Positions 16,443 to 24,362 of a DNA stretch of 64,000 nucleotides are shown piece after piece. The number at the start of each line of letters is the position of its first letter. Position 1 is the stretch's first letter. The position numbers and the translations under genes are program-made. The notes under the pieces were generated by a model. It ran no database searches, had not been told where the DNA came from, and was given only the letters and a program-made list of their open reading frames with translations. Source of the DNA: Rossellomorea aquimaris (GTDB lineage Bacteria > Bacillota > Bacilli > Bacillales > Fictibacillaceae); NCBI GenBank assembly GCA_020524245.1, contig JAIVLN010000001.1:1054001-1118000 (forward strand), in the 5' to 3' direction.

Positions 16443-18483
16443 TTAACGAAGAAGTTGAAGAACTCCTTGCGGTTGTTGGTTTGCTTGCGCTAACATGGCT
16501 TGGGCTGCTTGAGAAAGAATAGAATTCTTAGTTTGTGCCATCATTTCTTTCGCCATCGTGCGAACATTTACTTTCATAAATGACTAGACTATATCTTCAC
16601 CCTCTAGATTCTTAGTAGGGGTCGGGCACTTCGGATCCACAATGCTGATGGTCATTGTTTCACCTATGGATTTCATCATCATAGCATTGGCTTTAGATGG
16701 TTTATCCTAGTCGTTGGACCTTCTCCACTCTTTCGAGACAGGAGCTTGGCTGCTGATTGCCCAATCTTTACTTTTTTCAAACCATACGCCTGTCGTTTCC
16801 AACTACGTTTTGGTAAGCAAAGCTCTAAGGGGTTTCCAGCAATTCACCCGATTATGATCACTAGCCGTTACCAGCTAGGACGACTGTACTTTTCACTGCT
16901 TATGCAGCTAAAGCATAATCTACGTCACGGATACGAGATTCCGCAGCAGTTAAGTTTTCAGAAGATGTACCAAGATTGTTGATTGTGTGCTCTAAACGGT
17001 TTTGAACAGCCCCTAGTTTTGAACGCTCAGCAGATACTGATTGAATAGCATCATTAATTGTACTGACCGCTCCCTTTGCATTAGCTTGAGAAGTAACGTC
17101 AATTCCATCTACACTTAATGCACTAGAACGCATGTCACTAATACCTAGATTCATTTCTTGATTTTCATTTGCACCAATTTGGAATTTCAAAGAATTATCT
17201 TGAGTAGTTACATCAACCTTTATTCCAGATGTACTACCATCAGTTAATGTGCCTGTTTGGAAAGATACTCCAGTAGACCCCAAATCAACACGCTTTTGGT
17301 TATTCTGCACTACTTGCTCTTCAATAACATTATTTGAAGAATCTTTTAAAATTGCAGTTGTTTCGCCAGTTGCCTTTACAGCAAAGGTTGCTTCACCTTC
17401 AGCAATTGCGGCTCCAAAATCTGCTGTAATTCCAGATGTAGCATTACCCAATTGGACTTTTGTATCATTAGGTTGAATCGTAACAGCACTTCCAATTGTA
17501 GTAGAACCATCACTTTCTAATAACTGTGCAGAATAGGTCGTTTGTTGATTAAACACTAACTCTTCGCCAGCTGTTACTGCACCAGCAATAGAAAAGTCTA
17601 CTCCATCTACTGTTACTGATCCACCTAAACTACCAGAAATATCTATATCAGAACCAACTTGAGTTTCAGTACCATCTGCTGCAACACTAAATAATTGTGC
17701 AGTTTCAGATCCGCCTGTATCATCAGATATTCTTAAAGCATATGTTCCATCAGCTAATTCGGAATTAGTAACTGTTGCAGCTGTGATTGAAGAACTTGTA
17801 ACTGTACCAGTTGATGCGATAGATCCAGTTACATCAACAATGTATGAGCCTTCTGCTAAATCAGAATCTGCATTTACATTGATATTAGAAATACCAGTTG
17901 TGTGATAGTCAGTGCTACCGTTTAATGCTTTAGAATTCGTAACGATATCTAATGAATAAGTATCTGCTGCTAAGGAACTTGCAGAACCTACTTTTACATT
18001 ACTTACCCCACCAGCAGTAGTTAGTGCGGCTGTATCCAAAGAACGAACTTTAGATTCATCTGATAATGATCCATCTAATAAATTCTTTGTGTTAAATTCA
18101 GTATTATTTCCAATTCTGTCAATTTCATCAACTAACTGGCTAATCTCTTTTTGAATTTCTAATCTGTCATCATCAGTATTTGTATCGTTTGAAGATTGAA
18201 CTGCGAGCTCACGCATACGTTGTAGAATTGAATGAGTTTCATTCAATGCTCCCTCAGCTGTTTGAAGCATACTCACACCGTCTTGCGCATTCTTAGAAGC
18301 CATATCTAACCCACGGATTTGTCCACGCATTTTTTCAGAGATTGCTAGTCCAGCTGCGTCGTCTCCAGCACGGTTGATACGAAGTCCTGAAGATAATTTC
18401 TCCATTGACTTTGATTGCATGTTGTTTGCAGATCCTAATTGACGATACGTGTTAAGAGCTGCGATGTTGTGATTAATTCTCAT
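16443..18483 (-). CDS. hag: Flagellin, split by a group I intron
   Basis: This is the filament subunit, 559 aa when spliced. Exon 1 (18483-16918, 522 codons) has the conserved N-terminus (MRINHNIAALNTYRQLGSAN) and a long Ser/Thr/Asp-rich variable middle (about residues 145-430). The C-terminal helix runs to ESRIRDVD. Without splicing translation would run six codons into the intron and stop at 16900. Exon 2 (16556-16443) codes MAKEMMAQTKNSILSQAAQA and on to GVLQLLR, the standard flagellin end. Joining them restores DVD-MAKEMM. The AAGGAGG ribosome site and a CsrA-type hairpin precede the start. The end of exon 1 could be 0-6 nt further on with matching change in exon 2. Confidence 0.93.
16557..16917 (-). 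mobile_element. Group I intron in hag, without ORF
   Basis: The minus strand holds all four core elements in order. They are P (AATTGCTGGAAACCCC, 16844-16829), Q (AATCAGCAGCCAAGCTCC, 16758-16741), R (CCAACGACTA, 16717-16708) and S (AAGATATAGTCT, 16597-16586). P4 is supported by TGCTG in P against CAGCA in Q. P7 is supported by GACTA in R against TAGTC in S. The proposed intron begins after a T and ends in G, as group I introns do, and is 361 nt. An inverted repeat TTATGC/GCATAA spans the 5' junction, but I cannot see the usual U-G pair of P1 there. Other in-frame junctions shifted by 3 or 6 nt give the same length. The element has no reading frame of its own. Confidence 0.9.
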
Positions 18484-18490
18484 TTTAAAT

Positions 18491-18527
18491 TCCTCCTTGA
18501 ATTTTTACGAACCACATCCATGTGGTT
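18491..18527 (-). promoter_or_regulatory. CsrA-type binding sites in the hag leader
   Basis: The minus-strand leader carries a perfect hairpin AACCACAT-GG-ATGTGGTT (18527-18510) that exposes GGA at its tip. A second GGA lies in the AAGGAGG ribosome site (18496-18491). Two GGA sites, one in a hairpin loop and one at the ribosome site, are the known arrangement for CsrA repression of hag in B. subtilis. csrA and fliW lie just upstream, which supports the reading. Confidence 0.75.
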
Positions 18528-18551
18528 TGAATTTTACAAAAACAAACATTC

Positions 18552-18578
18552 ATGTCGGCCGACCACGAGTGTTGCTTT
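18552..18578 (-). promoter_or_regulatory. Possible sigma-D promoter of hag
   Basis: GCCGACAT (18559-18552) resembles the sigma-D -10 (GCCGATAT). Fifteen nt upstream is AAAG (18578-18575) rather than a clean TAAA; a TAAA is present but 21 nt away. The position, about 70 nt before the start codon, is suitable. Confidence 0.4.
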
Positions 18579-18624
18579 TGTTTACATTTTTAATATCGTC
18601 ATCGCTTTGCTGCTCTTTAATAGT

Positions 18625-18864
18625 TTATTTAGTTTTTTTTACCGATTTAAGTGTATCAAGTAAATTAGTTGGAGCCTGGCTCGCTCTGCTGTTTTCCTCT
18701 TGAATGGATAGGTAGATTTCTTTTCTATGTATATCAATATTTTTTGGAGCATTAATACCTAATTTTATTTGATCTCCATCAATTCCGAGAACTTTTATTT
18801 CAATATCTTCTCCTATTTGAATGGATTCATTAGGTTTACGGGTGAGTACCAACAATTCACTCAT
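18625..18864 (-). CDS. csrA: Carbon storage regulator CsrA
   Basis: CsrA is a dimeric RNA-binding protein that blocks translation of flagellin m[21 protein letters not shown] and the [17 protein letters not shown] segment are typical. The length of 79 aa includes a slightly longer tail than in E. coli. It overlaps the end of fliW by 8 bp, and FliW is its known antagonist in Bacillus. The matching target hairpin is in the adjacent hag leader. Confidence 0.98.
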   Translation of the reverse strand: MSELLVLTRKPNESIQIGEDIEIKVLGIDGDQIKLGINAPKNIDIHRKEIYLSIQEENSRASQAPTNLLDTLKSVKKTK

Positions 18865-19312
18865 CCCCCTTTGCTACATATTGGAGTTCTCGTAAAAATT
18901 GATGTTTTGTATGATAGTTTTCATCATTTAATACAATCTGCTTTCCAGTTCCCTTTTGTACATTAAACACTAATGGAGCTTTTAAATTCGCCGTTGTTTT
19001 ATCAAATGGATCCTGTACCGTTAAAATAACAAAGACCGCTACTTCTTTTTCATCCTTAATATCTAATTGAGCTGTAACCGCATCCGGCATAGTAAACTCA
19101 TAATCTTGAAAAAACAAAAATGGATTTGCAATAACGAATGCCAGAGACGGTGTTTTGACGGACTGTAAAATGCTTAGCGGTGTCTCTTCCTCAGCAAAAG
19201 GAATGACAACAAATCTCTTCTCATCTATAAAGCCGGGTAATCCCTGTACAAATGTAATGATTCCTTTTTCTTCAATATCCACTTCTCCAAAGTATCGTGT
19301 TTCAATCAACAT
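18857..19312 (-). CDS. fliW: Flagellar assembly factor FliW
   Basis: FliW binds flagellin or CsrA and so couples flagellin synthesis to secretion: free flagellin titrates FliW and releases CsrA to repress hag. The protein of 151 aa has the family pattern [21 protein letters not shown] and [12 protein letters not shown]. It is translationally coupled to csrA. Confidence 0.97.
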   Translation of the reverse strand: MLIETRYFGEVDIEEKGIITFVQGLPGFIDEKRFVVIPFAEEETPLSILQSVKTPSLAFVIANPFLFFQDYEFTMPDAVTAQLDIKDEKEVAVFVILTVQDPFDKTTANLKAPLVFNVQKGTGKQIVLNDENYHTKHQFLRELQYVAKGDE

Positions 19313-19334
19313 TATAAATCACCACTCCATTTTT

Positions 19335-19886
19335 TTAGACAAAATCAATTTTAAGAAAACTGTGCTGATGTAGAGACACCTCAACTTTACCTTGTTGGTA
19401 ATTATGTTCTACTTTTTTAGGTGTAGTTTCAATAATTGGTTTATTCGCTTTGAATTGTATATCTACGTTGGCAGGTTGGTAGTTGATTTTAACACTACCT
19501 GCTGAGGGTATCCAGCCAATATTCCAATCTTTCATTTGATTGCCCATATTCACTAATGCTTGTTCAGTTATCGGATTTCCACCGTCCTCAATTCGCATGA
19601 GTTGGTCACCTTCTTGTGCCCGTCTTGCAATACCCTCCAATAAATCTGACCGACCTAACTGAGCGGCTTCTTCCGTTCTGACAAAAACACTTTTTAAGTC
19701 CATATCATTCCAGGCCTGGGTTTGGTCAATGGTTAAAGTTCCTTTTTGCGTATTGATGCTAAGTTCTGCTTTAGGCTGTTGAATGGATTGCTCTGCTTTT
19801 AGTTGTCTAATTTCTTGAACAGAACGAATCGTTTTCAACCCGATCAAAGCTGGCTGCGATTGTATTCGTATTTGTGGGAGAGTCAT
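19335..19886 (-). CDS. yviE: DUF6470 family protein (YviE-like)
   Basis: This protein of 183 aa lies between flgL and fliW, the place of yviE in B. subtilis. It starts MTLPQIRIQSQPALIGLKT and contains the typical AELSINTQKGTLTIDQTQAW segment, rich in Q and polar residues. The function is unknown; its place suggests a filament or hook-filament role. ATG at 19886 is preferred to the GTG at 19895 because GAGGTG lies 6 nt before it. Confidence 0.85.
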   Translation of the reverse strand: MTLPQIRIQSQPALIGLKTIRSVQEIRQLKAEQSIQQPKAELSINTQKGTLTIDQTQAWNDMDLKSVFVRTEEAAQLGRSDLLEGIARRAQEGDQLMRIEDGGNPITEQALVNMGNQMKDWNIGWIPSAGSVKINYQPANVDIQFKANKPIIETTPKKVEHNYQQGKVEVSLHQHSFLKIDFV

Positions 19887-19931
19887 TGGAATCACCTCAT
19901 TATCGAAAAAAAGCTATCTAACTAGATAGCT

Positions 19932-20801
19932 TTATCGTAAAAAATCCATTAAAGTAGGTTGAATAATACGCGATCCTGCGGCTAAAGCTGCACGGTGGAT
20001 GCTCTCTTGGGTTTTTAGATCTACAATGACTCGTTCCATGTCCGCATCTTCGTTATCCGAAAGAATACGGTTGGCAATGACCTCTTGCTCTGCTACACGG
20101 TCTTGAACCATTTCAACCCGATTATACCGTGCACCTAGTTCGGCACGCTCTGCCACGGTTTTATCCATATGGGTATCAATTTTGTCTAGGTAACCGTTTA
20201 TGTCTCCTCCACTTTTAAGATCGGATACGAGATTCTTCAAATCATCAAACATTGTCTGTGAAAAGACATTCGCTTGATCAATATTTGTTTTAAGCTTAAT
20301 ACCTTTCGTCACTTCAATATTGATCGTATTGTTGTTAAGGGGTGTCAAGACTGTTCCATCTGTGGCAACTGGTGGATTGGTCGTATTCGTTCCGTTGAAG
20401 ATATATTTTCCTGCCACCTTCGTATTCGCAATAGAAATCATATGATCTCTTAATTGATTGATTTCATCTGCAATCGCACTGCGTTGTCCTTCTTCATAGG
20501 TGTCATTACTTGCTTGAACAGTCAGCTCACGAATACGGTGTAAGGCTTGCCCCGCTTCGTCTAAAGCCGCGTCCGAATTTTCCATCCAGCTATATACTTC
20601 AGATAGATTCCGCTTGAACTGCTCGACTTCCGTTAAATCCGTACGGTACTCCATCCCTTTCATTGCAACGACTGGATCATCAGAAGGTTTGGTAATCCGT
20701 TTACCTGTTGACAGTTGTTCTTGATATTTCCCCATCCGCTCATAGCTCTGGCTCAAATTACGTAACATATTTCCCGTCAGCATACTTTGTGTTACACGCA
20801 T
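19932..20801 (-). CDS. flgL: Flagellar hook-associated protein 3 FlgL
   Basis: FlgL joins hook and filament together with FlgK. The N-terminal RVTQSMLTGNMLRNLSQSYE and GKRITKPSDDPVVA and the C-terminal ALAAGSRIIQPTLMDFLR are flagellin-like helices of this family. The length is 289 aa. It starts 8 bp after flgK and ends before the DUF6470 gene. Confidence 0.97.
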   Translation of the reverse strand: MRVTQSMLTGNMLRNLSQSYERMGKYQEQLSTGKRITKPSDDPVVAMKGMEYRTDLTEVEQFKRNLSEVYSWMENSDAALDEAGQALHRIRELTVQASNDTYEEGQRSAIADEINQLRDHMISIANTKVAGKYIFNGTNTTNPPVATDGTVLTPLNNNTINIEVTKGIKLKTNIDQANVFSQTMFDDLKNLVSDLKSGGDINGYLDKIDTHMDKTVAERAELGARYNRVEMVQDRVAEQEVIANRILSDNEDADMERVIVDLKTQESIHRAALAAGSRIIQPTLMDFLR

Positions 20802-20809
20802 TTATTTCA

Positions 20810-22333
20810 CTACCTTCCTACTCGACCCATGCCGTTGATGATTCGGTCCAGCATTTCATCAATACTCGTAATATTACGAGCTGCCGCATTGTAGGCATGC
20901 TGGAATTGCATCATTTTCGTCATTTCTTCATCTAGGGAAACTCCACTGACGGATTGACGACGCTCTTCAACCGATTGTTTCAATGTGTTCGAGTTGTCGA
21001 CCAACCGATTTGCCTGTTGGGCATCAACAGCCATTTCACCAATCACGCCTTCAAAATAGCTCTGAAACGTCGTATTTCCTGTCCCGAAAGCCAACGTCTC
21101 GTCTTTCACATCCGCAAGATTCAAAGCATTGCTTCCATCACCGGAGTTACCGTCCATTGAAGCCGCGATATGTGCCAAACCATCAGTGCCTGTTATATTC
21201 GCATCCAATGTAATCTCCGAAGCAGCTCCCGCAAACGTTGTGCCATCAACAGCTGAACTGAACGCAAAGAAATTTCCTCCGTCTGCGCCGTCCAAGTCCT
21301 TTCCAGCTTTGTGCTGTGTATTGAATGCTTCCGCGAATCGATACGCCATCTCATCCAAGTTTGCTAACATATCCGGATAAATTCCAGAAACAGAACCACC
21401 TGTTTCATACCCATAGGACTCAAGTAATCCTTTCAACTTCCCTTGTCCTAATTGATCAATCCCGCCATTTGTACCACCAAGTGAAAATTGATCAAGCTCT
21501 CCGTTCCCATCACTATCATTAATAGAGAGAACATTAGATGTTAGTGATGCACCATCCACTAGCTTCCCAATTGGATTACCGCTCTGGTCCATCAGCTCAA
21601 TGGTATATTTACCTTCCGCGATATCTAGTGAATGACCACCACTTCCAATGGTTGAAACCTTAACATTCGCAAGCTCAGACAAACGATCGACTAAACCATC
21701 ACGTTTATCATACAGGTCATTCGGCAAATAGCCGTGGGGCTCGATCTCGCCGATCTGTTTATTAATCGCATTGATTTGCTCAGCGATTGAGTTGATTTCT
21801 TTTGTCGTCACATCAATTTGCGTCTTGAAATCGTCTCGAATGGAGTTTAAGGATGTAGATAAATAGTTGAATGTCTCCGCTAAAGCAATCCCACGCTCAC
21901 GTACGACTGAGCGAGCTCCTGAGTTTTCCGGATTCACTGCTAAATCCTGAAGCGATTGCCAGAATCGATCCATCGTTTTTCCTAAGCCATAGTCAGAAGG
22001 TTCATTCATAATCTCTTCCATCTTTTGAAGTGCTTCACTTCGAGAGGACCAATAGCCTGTCTTTGTGTTTTCGTTACGGAACTGCATATCCAAAAAGCTT
22101 TCACGCACACGTTGGACCGTACCCGCTTCTACTCCAGTTCCGATTTGCCCAGGAATTTCTGCGCGATTTCGTCCTGGTGACGGGAAAGGTTCCGTTTGTG
22201 AAAAATTGACTCGTTGTCTCGAATAACCAGGTGTACTTGCGTTCGATATATTATGACCGGTTGTATTTAACGCACTTTGGTGAGTACGTAAACCTCTCAG
22301 TGATGTTTCCAGTCCGTGAAACGTAGATGACAT
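20810..22333 (-). CDS. flgK: Flagellar hook-associated protein 1 FlgK
   Basis: FlgK is the first hook-filament junction protein. The N-terminal rod/hook signature THQSALNTTGHNISNASTPG and the C-terminal LDEEMTKMMQFQHAYNAAA are both present. The length is 507 aa with a variable centre. It lies between flgN, its export chaperone, and flgL. Confidence 0.98.
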   Translation of the reverse strand: MSSTFHGLETSLRGLRTHQSALNTTGHNISNASTPGYSRQRVNFSQTEPFPSPGRNRAEIPGQIGTGVEAGTVQRVRESFLDMQFRNENTKTGYWSSRSEALQKMEEIMNEPSDYGLGKTMDRFWQSLQDLAVNPENSGARSVVRERGIALAETFNYLSTSLNSIRDDFKTQIDVTTKEINSIAEQINAINKQIGEIEPHGYLPNDLYDKRDGLVDRLSELANVKVSTIGSGGHSLDIAEGKYTIELMDQSGNPIGKLVDGASLTSNVLSINDSDGNGELDQFSLGGTNGGIDQLGQGKLKGLLESYGYETGGSVSGIYPDMLANLDEMAYRFAEAFNTQHKAGKDLDGADGGNFFAFSSAVDGTTFAGAASEITLDANITGTDGLAHIAASMDGNSGDGSNALNLADVKDETLAFGTGNTTFQSYFEGVIGEMAVDAQQANRLVDNSNTLKQSVEERRQSVSGVSLDEEMTKMMQFQHAYNAAARNITSIDEMLDRIINGMGRVGR

Positions 22334-22350
22334 TATTCAATGCCGCCTTT

Positions 22351-22854
22351 CTATGCTTTAGAATCAAAAATCGATTGTTGTTTTTGGTAGCTGTTCTTCT
22401 GTTGGGCTTGTCCAGGTCGTCCATAGTTCCCAGTCGGCTTTTTCGGCTCCATCAACGACAACGATGCATTGACAAACTGTAACGATTGCCTCGTCAACTC
22501 ATTGTTCAACTCATTTTGCTCTTGGAGCTGCTGAATGGTACCCCTTAATTGTTCTTGAATTTCTATCAATTCGACTTGTATCTCTTCATCAAAGAAACGT
22601 AAAAGTTGCCCGAGAGCCGGGTTTTCATCAGCCACAATGCCGTGACGATTCAACACTTGCTCTACTTCTTTAACCCGCTCATCTTCTAGAGTCTCAATCC
22701 GTTGAATACACTGCGATTCAAGATTTAAAAGATTGTCCAACGATTTTATATCGTTCTTTTTAAGCGCGTCAGTTTTTTGTAGGGACAAATCTAAAAGCTT
22801 TTCGTGCTGTTTATGTATATCGGACAAGAGTCCGACCATTCGATTCGACGTCAT
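22351..22854 (-). CDS. flgN: FlgN family export chaperone
   Basis: FlgN (YvyG) is the presumed chaperone for FlgK and FlgL. The 167-aa product is almost entirely helical with heptad-like Leu/Glu patterns. It ends in a Gln-rich disordered tail (QAQQKNSYQKQQ). The assignment rests on the helical FlgN pattern plus position between flgM and flgK. Confidence 0.92.
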   Translation of the reverse strand: MTSNRMVGLLSDIHKQHEKLLDLSLQKTDALKKNDIKSLDNLLNLESQCIQRIETLEDERVKEVEQVLNRHGIVADENPALGQLLRFFDEEIQVELIEIQEQLRGTIQQLQEQNELNNELTRQSLQFVNASLSLMEPKKPTGNYGRPGQAQQKNSYQKQQSIFDSKA

Positions 22855-22866
22855 TTCTTCACACCC

Positions 22867-23130
22867 TTAGCTTTTCGTCCAAAAATCATAAAACTTTTTG
22901 GCAACTTCGGCAGCATCCACCTGATAATTTCCTGATTGAATTTGGTTTTTCAAGTGTTCAACCTTTTCCATACGTTCTGTTGAAGCCTTTCCGCTCTTTT
23001 GCATTTCAAGTGCCTCTTTAGAAATTTGGATTTGATCTTGCTTCATGTGTTGTGGTTGCTGTTGCGTTTGTTTGTTTAGCTGGTGTTTGTATGGGTTGTT
23101 TGAGATGTTTCCATGTCCGTTAATCTTCAA
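22867..23130 (-). CDS. flgM: Anti-sigma-D factor FlgM
   Basis: FlgM holds sigma-D inactive until the hook is complete. The 87-aa protein has a disordered Gln-rich start and the conserved C-terminal helices (MEKVEHLKNQIQSGNYQVD and AAEVAKKFYDFW). Order yvyF-flgM-flgN-flgK-flgL is the Bacillus arrangement. Confidence 0.95.
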   Translation of the reverse strand: MKINGHGNISNNPYKHQLNKQTQQQPQHMKQDQIQISKEALEMQKSGKASTERMEKVEHLKNQIQSGNYQVDAAEVAKKFYDFWTKS

Positions 23131-23159
23131 TGGAATTTCCTCCTTACTCCACCTTTGGA

Positions 23160-23558
23160 TTATTTTTCTGTATAGTAAGTTATTCGTTCTTTCACTTGTT
23201 GTTTTTGTACAAATCGGTCATGTGATTCCAATTCATTTTTCAATTGGTTGTTACAATCGCTGCATGTTCTCCCAGTATCAATAGGCTTGCCGCAACTATC
23301 ACATGGAAATGTCAGGTTGGGAAATTGACTTGCCCGAAGACGTCCCTCTCTTACAAACCTGATAATCGTCTTTTCAGGAACTCCTGTTGCTTCCGAAACC
23401 TCGAATATAGAAGCTTCACGATTCGCTTTTTTCCGAATGAATTTATAAACGGTTTCAAACATCTTTTCGTCTTCTTGATAACACACATCACAAACGGATC
23501 GTACCACCTTGGCGAATAGACGACCACACTGTGCGCAATTGGCTAATTCCGCCATCAT
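23160..23558 (-). CDS. yvyF: YvyF-type flagellar operon protein with zinc ribbons
   Basis: This 132-aa protein has two CxxC zinc-knuckle pairs near each end: CAQCGRLF...CDVCYQ and CDSCGKPI...CSDC. Between them is a helix-turn-helix-like segment (SIFEVSEATGVPEKTIIRFV) resembling MerR or excisionase folds. This suggests a DNA- or RNA-binding regulator of the flagellar operon; the target is unknown. GGAGAG precedes two successive ATG codons (23558, 23555), and the second may be the true start. Confidence 0.88.
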   Translation of the reverse strand: MMAELANCAQCGRLFAKVVRSVCDVCYQEDEKMFETVYKFIRKKANREASIFEVSEATGVPEKTIIRFVREGRLRASQFPNLTFPCDSCGKPIDTGRTCSDCNNQLKNELESHDRFVQKQQVKERITYYTEK

Positions 23559-23654
23559 AGTCTCTCCTTTACTTCCCTACTCCGTATTCTTTATCTAATG
23601 TCTATATCGGAAGGTTAATCGGAAAGTTTAATACTTCGGTTTGAATGGTAGGAA

Positions 23655-24362
23655 TTACCCTCTTGCCAATGTAAAAGAGGAGACTGTTCGGGCCCCATGA
23701 TCTAGTAAAATCTTACCCGCCGCCTCAAGGGTGGATCCGGTTGTATAAATATCGTCTACTAAGGTGACATCTTTCTCTTGTATTTGATTTGTAAAAGTAG
23801 AATCGAATACAAAAACAGTTTGGTTCTGCATGCGCTCTGCTCGACCTTTCTTGCTTTGCTTTTCTTCATGAAGAGGTCTTGTCAAACATGTAACGATTTC
23901 TTTTCCGACCATTCTTGCAATCTCTTCTGCTTGGTTGAAACCCCGTTCATAATGTCTTTGTTCACTTAAAGGGATTGGTACAAACACCGCATTCGGAAAC
24001 TCTTTTCTCACCAAATGGCGTAACTCATCTTCAAATGCTTTAATAAGCGCCACATCACCACGGTATTTGTATTTTGCAATGAGTTTTTTTGCGAATTCAT
24101 TGTATATGATTAATGAACGATTCTTAGTGATTGAAGTTCCCTTTCGTTCCCATTTTACACAATCTGAACATATATCTCCATGACGATATTTCTCAGGAAA
24201 TAGCGAAAAAGAACGACCGCACTTTCGACAAACATTCCCTTTTATATATTCCAGCTGTCGAATACAACTCACACATAACAACGAAGGTGGATCAACTCCC
24301 ATGAAGTCCCGCCAACCAACTTGGGGTTGGAAAGACTGTGTACAATACAGGCACTTATTCAC
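23655..24362 (-). CDS. comFC: Competence protein ComFC (phosphoribosyltransferase-like)
   Basis: ComFC is a late competence protein needed for DNA uptake. The N-terminal double zinc finger (CLYCTQSF...CVSC, CRKCG...CSDC) is followed by a PRTase fold. Its PRPP loop is VTLVDDIYTTGSTLEAAG. The motif PLSEQRHYERGFNQAEEIA is characteristic of the family. The length is 235 aa. It overlaps comFA by 4 bp, so the two are co-translated and comFB, found between them in B. subtilis, is absent. Confidence 0.96.
   Translation of the reverse strand: MNKCLYCTQSFQPQVGWRDFMGVDPPSLLCVSCIRQLEYIKGNVCRKCGRSFSLFPEKYRHGDICSDCVKWERKGTSITKNRSLIIYNEFAKKLIAKYKYRGDVALIKAFEDELRHLVRKEFPNAVFVPIPLSEQRHYERGFNQAEEIARMVGKEIVTCLTRPLHEEKQSKKGRAERMQNQTVFVFDSTFTNQIQEKDVTLVDDIYTTGSTLEAAGKILLDHGARTVSSFTLARG

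Noticed and set aside
16746-16982. 78-aa + strand ORF within the intron
   Set aside because: It covers the intron core and the end of exon 1 on the wrong strand, has no ribosome site and no recognisable protein pattern.
16900-18483. Flagellin as a complete 527-aa protein ending YALAA
   Set aside because: It lacks the conserved C-terminal helix, which is found intact at 16443-16556 after a group I intron.
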